Source: Bacillota bacterium (GTDB lineage Bacteria > Bacillota > Clostridia > Lachnospirales > Lachnospiraceae). Taken from it: 25,684 nt of DNA. Where the stretch lies: positions 1 through 25,684 of the forward strand of contig JAEYPA010000003.1 in the NCBI GenBank assembly GCA_023411225.1, given 5' to 3'. The notes under the pieces were generated by a model that made no database searches, was not told the origin of the DNA, and worked only from the letters and a program-made list of their open reading frames with translations. Below are positions 23,416 to 25,684 of the stretch, piece by piece. Position numbers and translations under genes: made by a program. Each line of letters starts with the position of its first letter. Positions within the stretch are counted from its first letter, which is position 1.

Positions 23416-24238
23416 GAACTTTCCCTTCTCTCATAAAAACAAGCATTTCATTTTCAAAAAAATTAATTCGCTCATGTCCATATTTAGGATATATTCTTCG
23501 ATATTTTTTCCCTCGAAAACTGTGATATAAGGCTGCCTGGGATAGAGGCTCGGATATGGTATCCATAAGAGATGTTCCCATCAGTAGATCTGCCTTTACC
23601 TCTCTGGCAAAAAATCTGGTATCATACAGTTCCATTCCTGCTTTTAAATCACAAATACAAGGGTTTAAAATCATACATCCTGCTTTTTTGTGTAGCATAT
23701 ATGCCGCGGTTACCGCCAGTGAACCGCCAAAGCCTTCTCCTGTAAAGAAGAATTGCATCTCCTGTTCTTTCTCGTTTTTAGGATATAACCGCTTCCCAAG
23801 TTCCACCATCAAAAAAGAATCCGTATAAGCCTGTTCAATATATTTAACATCCTTAAAATCTCTCTCATGCCATACATGGTCTCTATAATAGTTCCGGTTG
23901 CCCAAAGCTAATACAGCGTAACCCAAGGCAGGAAATCGCGACAGATAATGTCTGCCCCTTATCTCTCTCCCTGCATCCGTAAAAAGGATAACCATTCCCT
24001 CTATTTTTCCTTCAAGGGGGGAAATATAATCGGCCCTTCCTTCTCCCCCATCCAGAGTTCGGTAAAGAATTCGTTTTGTAGAGAGATATTTTCCGCCATA
24101 CTCTTCCCTTTTTTCTTCCCAGTCCAGCCTCTTTTTACATTCTTCTATTTTTTGTCCCCAATAAATTGAGAAATCTTTTGGACATTGAGTTTTTCCAACA
24201 TAATTCTTCTGTATTTTCAGATACTCCGAAACATCCAT
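23408..24238 (-). CDS. CE7-like alpha/beta hydrolase lacking the nucleophile serine
   Basis: A 276-residue alpha/beta-hydrolase fold protein resembling the acetylxylan esterase encoded next to it. The nucleophile elbow reads TGEGFGGS where the neighbour has NGASQGGG: Gly169 replaces the serine (codon GGC, 23734-23732). The acid and base positions remain, with Asp226 in SLMDTISEP and His255 in KYGHERI. The CE7 RGQ/PGQ loop is also missing (LALGNRNYYRD). The protein is somewhat shorter than CE7 enzymes but has an intact frame, a good AGGAG site and tight coupling (5-nt gap before, 8-nt overlap after). This looks like a retained pseudo-esterase rather than decay; its role, perhaps binding or regulation, is unknown. 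Confidence 0.7.
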   Translation of the reverse strand: MDVSEYLKIQKNYVGKTQCPKDFSIYWGQKIEECKKRLDWEEKREEYGGKYLSTKRILYRTLDGGEGRADYISPLEGKIEGMVILFTDAGREIRGRHYLSRFPALGYAVLALGNRNYYRDHVWHERDFKDVKYIEQAYTDSFLMVELGKRLYPKNEKEQEMQFFFTGEGFGGSLAVTAAYMLHKKAGCMILNPCICDLKAGMELYDTRFFAREVKADLLMGTSLMDTISEPLSQAALYHSFRGKKYRRIYPKYGHERINFFENEMLVFMREGKVHD

Positions 24239-24243
24239 ATCTC

Positions 24244-25188
24244 CTAATCCTCCCTAAAATATGCATCCAGCAAATCATCGAAATCCTGAATTTCCTCATG
24301 TCCAAAACCCTCAAAGAAAATTCTTCTTTTCTTACATTTCAGGTTGTTGTATACTGCTGTCTGTGTGACCACCGGGCAAACAGTGTCTGCAAGACCTGTG
24401 CCGAAAAGTACCTCACAGGTAACATAAGGGGCAAAGTTTTTGGTATCAATATAGGATAGCTTCCGAAACATTTCCTTGGATTTTCTGCCATCAGGGTCAA
24501 ACCAGCGGGAGTAGTAGCGTAAACCTTCATATGCTATTTCATCCGCTCCCAAATCCCATACCTTACTAAAATCACTTAGAAACGGATATAAAATAGCTGC
24601 CTTTTTTACTCTGTCAGGATTCAACGCACAGAATGCCGTTCCTATTCCACCACCTTGAGAAGCTCCATTCACAAAGACCTGTCTGCCATCTATTGCAGGC
24701 ACTTTCGTAAGGAGATTACTAAGAATACGAAAATTCTGATAGAGCCTCACATAGTACATATCCTGAACTTCTCCATCTAAACCGGCAACAAGGTGTCCGG
24801 TAACAGTAGTTCCCACATAACCGCCTGTATCTTCCCCTAATCCACCTTGTCCTGGACAGTCCGGAGACACAACCGCAAAGCCAAGAGCGGCAAAAGAAGC
24901 TAGCTCTAAAAAGCTTCTGGATGCTCCCGGATAGCCATGAAACTGTAGTATCACAGGAGGAGGCGTAGTACAGGTTGGAAGAATCACCTTAGCATATAAT
25001 CTTTCTCCATGAATCCCGTAGTACCAAAAGTCATAAAATTCACATTTTTGAAAGGATGGGATCTTTGCTTTTTCCATGTAAAAAGATGAAGTTATTCTGT
25101 CCGCCTCTTTCATCCTTTTTTGCCAAAATTCCCAAAAATCTTTTGGTGCAGGAAAGTCACCTTTATATTCTTCCAAATGTTCTGTCAC
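24244..25188 (-). CDS. CE7-type acetyl esterase (acetylxylan esterase family)
   Basis: A 314-residue alpha/beta hydrolase of the CE7 (AXE1, cephalosporin-C deacetylase) family, which removes acetyl groups from small sugars. The triad is Ser177 in NGASQGGG, Asp268 in GLADTVCP and His297 in GFGHEEI. The CE7 signature RGQ is PGQ here (SPDCPGQGG, 109-116). The N-terminus with CPKDFW-like PKDFWEFWQKRM is typical, and no signal peptide is present, so it is intracellular. It begins with GTG, which overlaps the TGA of the upstream oxidoreductase (GTGA), implying coupled translation. A CE7 enzyme also accompanies the sialic acid locus of Streptococcus pneumoniae, so deacetylation of O-acetyl sialic acids is a reasonable guess. 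Confidence 0.85.
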   Translation of the reverse strand: MTEHLEEYKGDFPAPKDFWEFWQKRMKEADRITSSFYMEKAKIPSFQKCEFYDFWYYGIHGERLYAKVILPTCTTPPPVILQFHGYPGASRSFLELASFAALGFAVVSPDCPGQGGLGEDTGGYVGTTVTGHLVAGLDGEVQDMYYVRLYQNFRILSNLLTKVPAIDGRQVFVNGASQGGGIGTAFCALNPDRVKKAAILYPFLSDFSKVWDLGADEIAYEGLRYYSRWFDPDGRKSKEMFRKLSYIDTKNFAPYVTCEVLFGTGLADTVCPVVTQTAVYNNLKCKKRRIFFEGFGHEEIQDFDDLLDAYFRED

Positions 25189-25684
25189 CCTCTCACCTCT
25201 CTTTGTACCTGAAGAGTATTATCCTTAGACATACTGATGATCTGTAAGGTTTCTTCTGTTTCCCTTTTTTCGGGATAGTCCTCTCTAAAATGGGAGCCCC
25301 TACTTTCTCTCCTCATTTTTTGAGCTGTCAGAACACACTCTGCTGCCAGTAATGCATTCTGCATATCTTTCTTCCCCTTAAGCCTCTCTTTAAGGCCAGT
25401 CAGTTTCAAAAGCCCTTCACTAAGGCCCTGTTCAGAGCGTTTAATCATGGCGTACTCTGTCATTATTCCAGACAGTTCTTCTCTTATTTCAGCGTCATCT
25501 TCCATGTTCGGGGATTCCACTTCCCAAACATTTGGAGAACATGAATCAATTTCTTTTGAAAATAATGCGGCCTCTTTTCCCGATATTCTTCCAAAAACCA
25601 AGGCATTGGCCGAGGATAGTCCCCCAATTCTGTCAGCACCATGCATTCCACCTGTTACCTCACCACAGGCATACAGACCTAAGA
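25185..25684 (-). CDS. FAD-dependent oxidoreductase, FrdA/SdhA/NadB-like, C-terminal part
   Basis: Partial gene; the frame runs through the window's right edge, leaving the last 165 residues. LYACGEVTGGMHGADRIGG followed by SSANALVFGR is the FAD-binding signature of fumarate reductase/succinate dehydrogenase flavoproteins and L-aspartate oxidase, and RRESRGSHFREDYPEK is the matching C-terminal motif. The helical region between (about residues 50-130 of this piece) is the usual capping helical bundle. The gene ends in a 4-nt overlap with the esterase, so it belongs to the sialic acid operon. The substrate cannot be told without the N-terminal part; a soluble FAD reductase acting on a sugar acid or an organic acid by-product is conceivable. 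Confidence 0.85.
   Translation of the reverse strand, partial: LGLYACGEVTGGMHGADRIGGLSSANALVFGRISGKEAALFSKEIDSCSPNVWEVESPNMEDDAEIREELSGIMTEYAMIKRSEQGLSEGLLKLTGLKERLKGKKDMQNALLAAECVLTAQKMRRESRGSHFREDYPEKRETEETLQIISMSKDNTLQVQREVRG

Noticed and set aside
1..25684. CRISPR arrays, insertion sequences, integrases, attachment sites
   Set aside because: No regularly spaced repeats, transposase or integrase motifs, or terminal inverted repeats with target duplications were seen on either strand.

Overview
The window is AT-rich DNA from a Gram-positive anaerobe, most likely a Lachnospiraceae/Clostridia genome. That placement is an inference. It rests on a T-box-controlled aspS-gatCAB operon with an archaeal-type AspRS, strong purine-rich ribosome sites, a FliK-like protein, a secreted papain-like protease with InlB-type repeats, and a clostridial-style sialic acid locus. 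No rRNA, tRNA, CRISPR array, insertion sequence or integrase was found.

Layout. (1) 1-795 is a gene-poor, decayed stretch. It holds a possible broken acetyltransferase remnant and a 43-bp segment (681-723) nearly identical to the 3' end of the gltD gene about 0.9 kb away. (2) 796-1278 is a GNAT acetyltransferase, and 1578-7675 is gltB-gltD (glutamate synthase), both on the minus strand. gltB has its own promoter and an 80-nt leader whose two tandem hairpins and overlapping terminator look like an ANTAR-type antitermination element. (3) 7987-10120, on the plus strand, encodes a FliK-like protein and a small membrane protein. (4) 10182-12881, minus strand, is a secreted C1A protease with a lectin-like region, a Big_2-like domain and InlB B repeats. 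(5) 12986-17554, minus strand, is aspS-gatC-gatA-gatB behind a T-box: the transamidation route to Asn-tRNA. (6) 18087-25684 is a sialic acid (N-acetylneuraminate) locus.

The sialic acid locus has two minus-strand transcription units. The left one runs nanA (lyase) - nanK (ROK kinase) - nanQ/yhcH (anomerase-like) from a consensus promoter at 20559-20586. The right one enters the window from beyond 25684 and runs FAD-dependent oxidoreductase (partial) - CE7-type esterase - CE7-like pseudo-esterase lacking the nucleophile serine - Gfo/Idh/MocA oxidoreductase - nanE, with overlapping or nearly touching reading frames. Between them, on the plus strand with its own promoter, lies an SGNH esterase resembling the MsAcT arylesterase family. 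Together these could deacetylate or interconvert sialic acid derivatives (esterases, oxidoreductases), cleave Neu5Ac to ManNAc and pyruvate (NanA), phosphorylate ManNAc (NanK) and epimerise ManNAc-6-P to GlcNAc-6-P (NanE). No sialidase or transporter is visible; these may lie beyond the right edge.

Most notable observations: the candidate ANTAR leader of gltB, the pseudo-esterase and two oxidoreductases inside the sialic acid operon, and the displaced gltD 3' fragment. Assignments come from reading motifs, without database searches.
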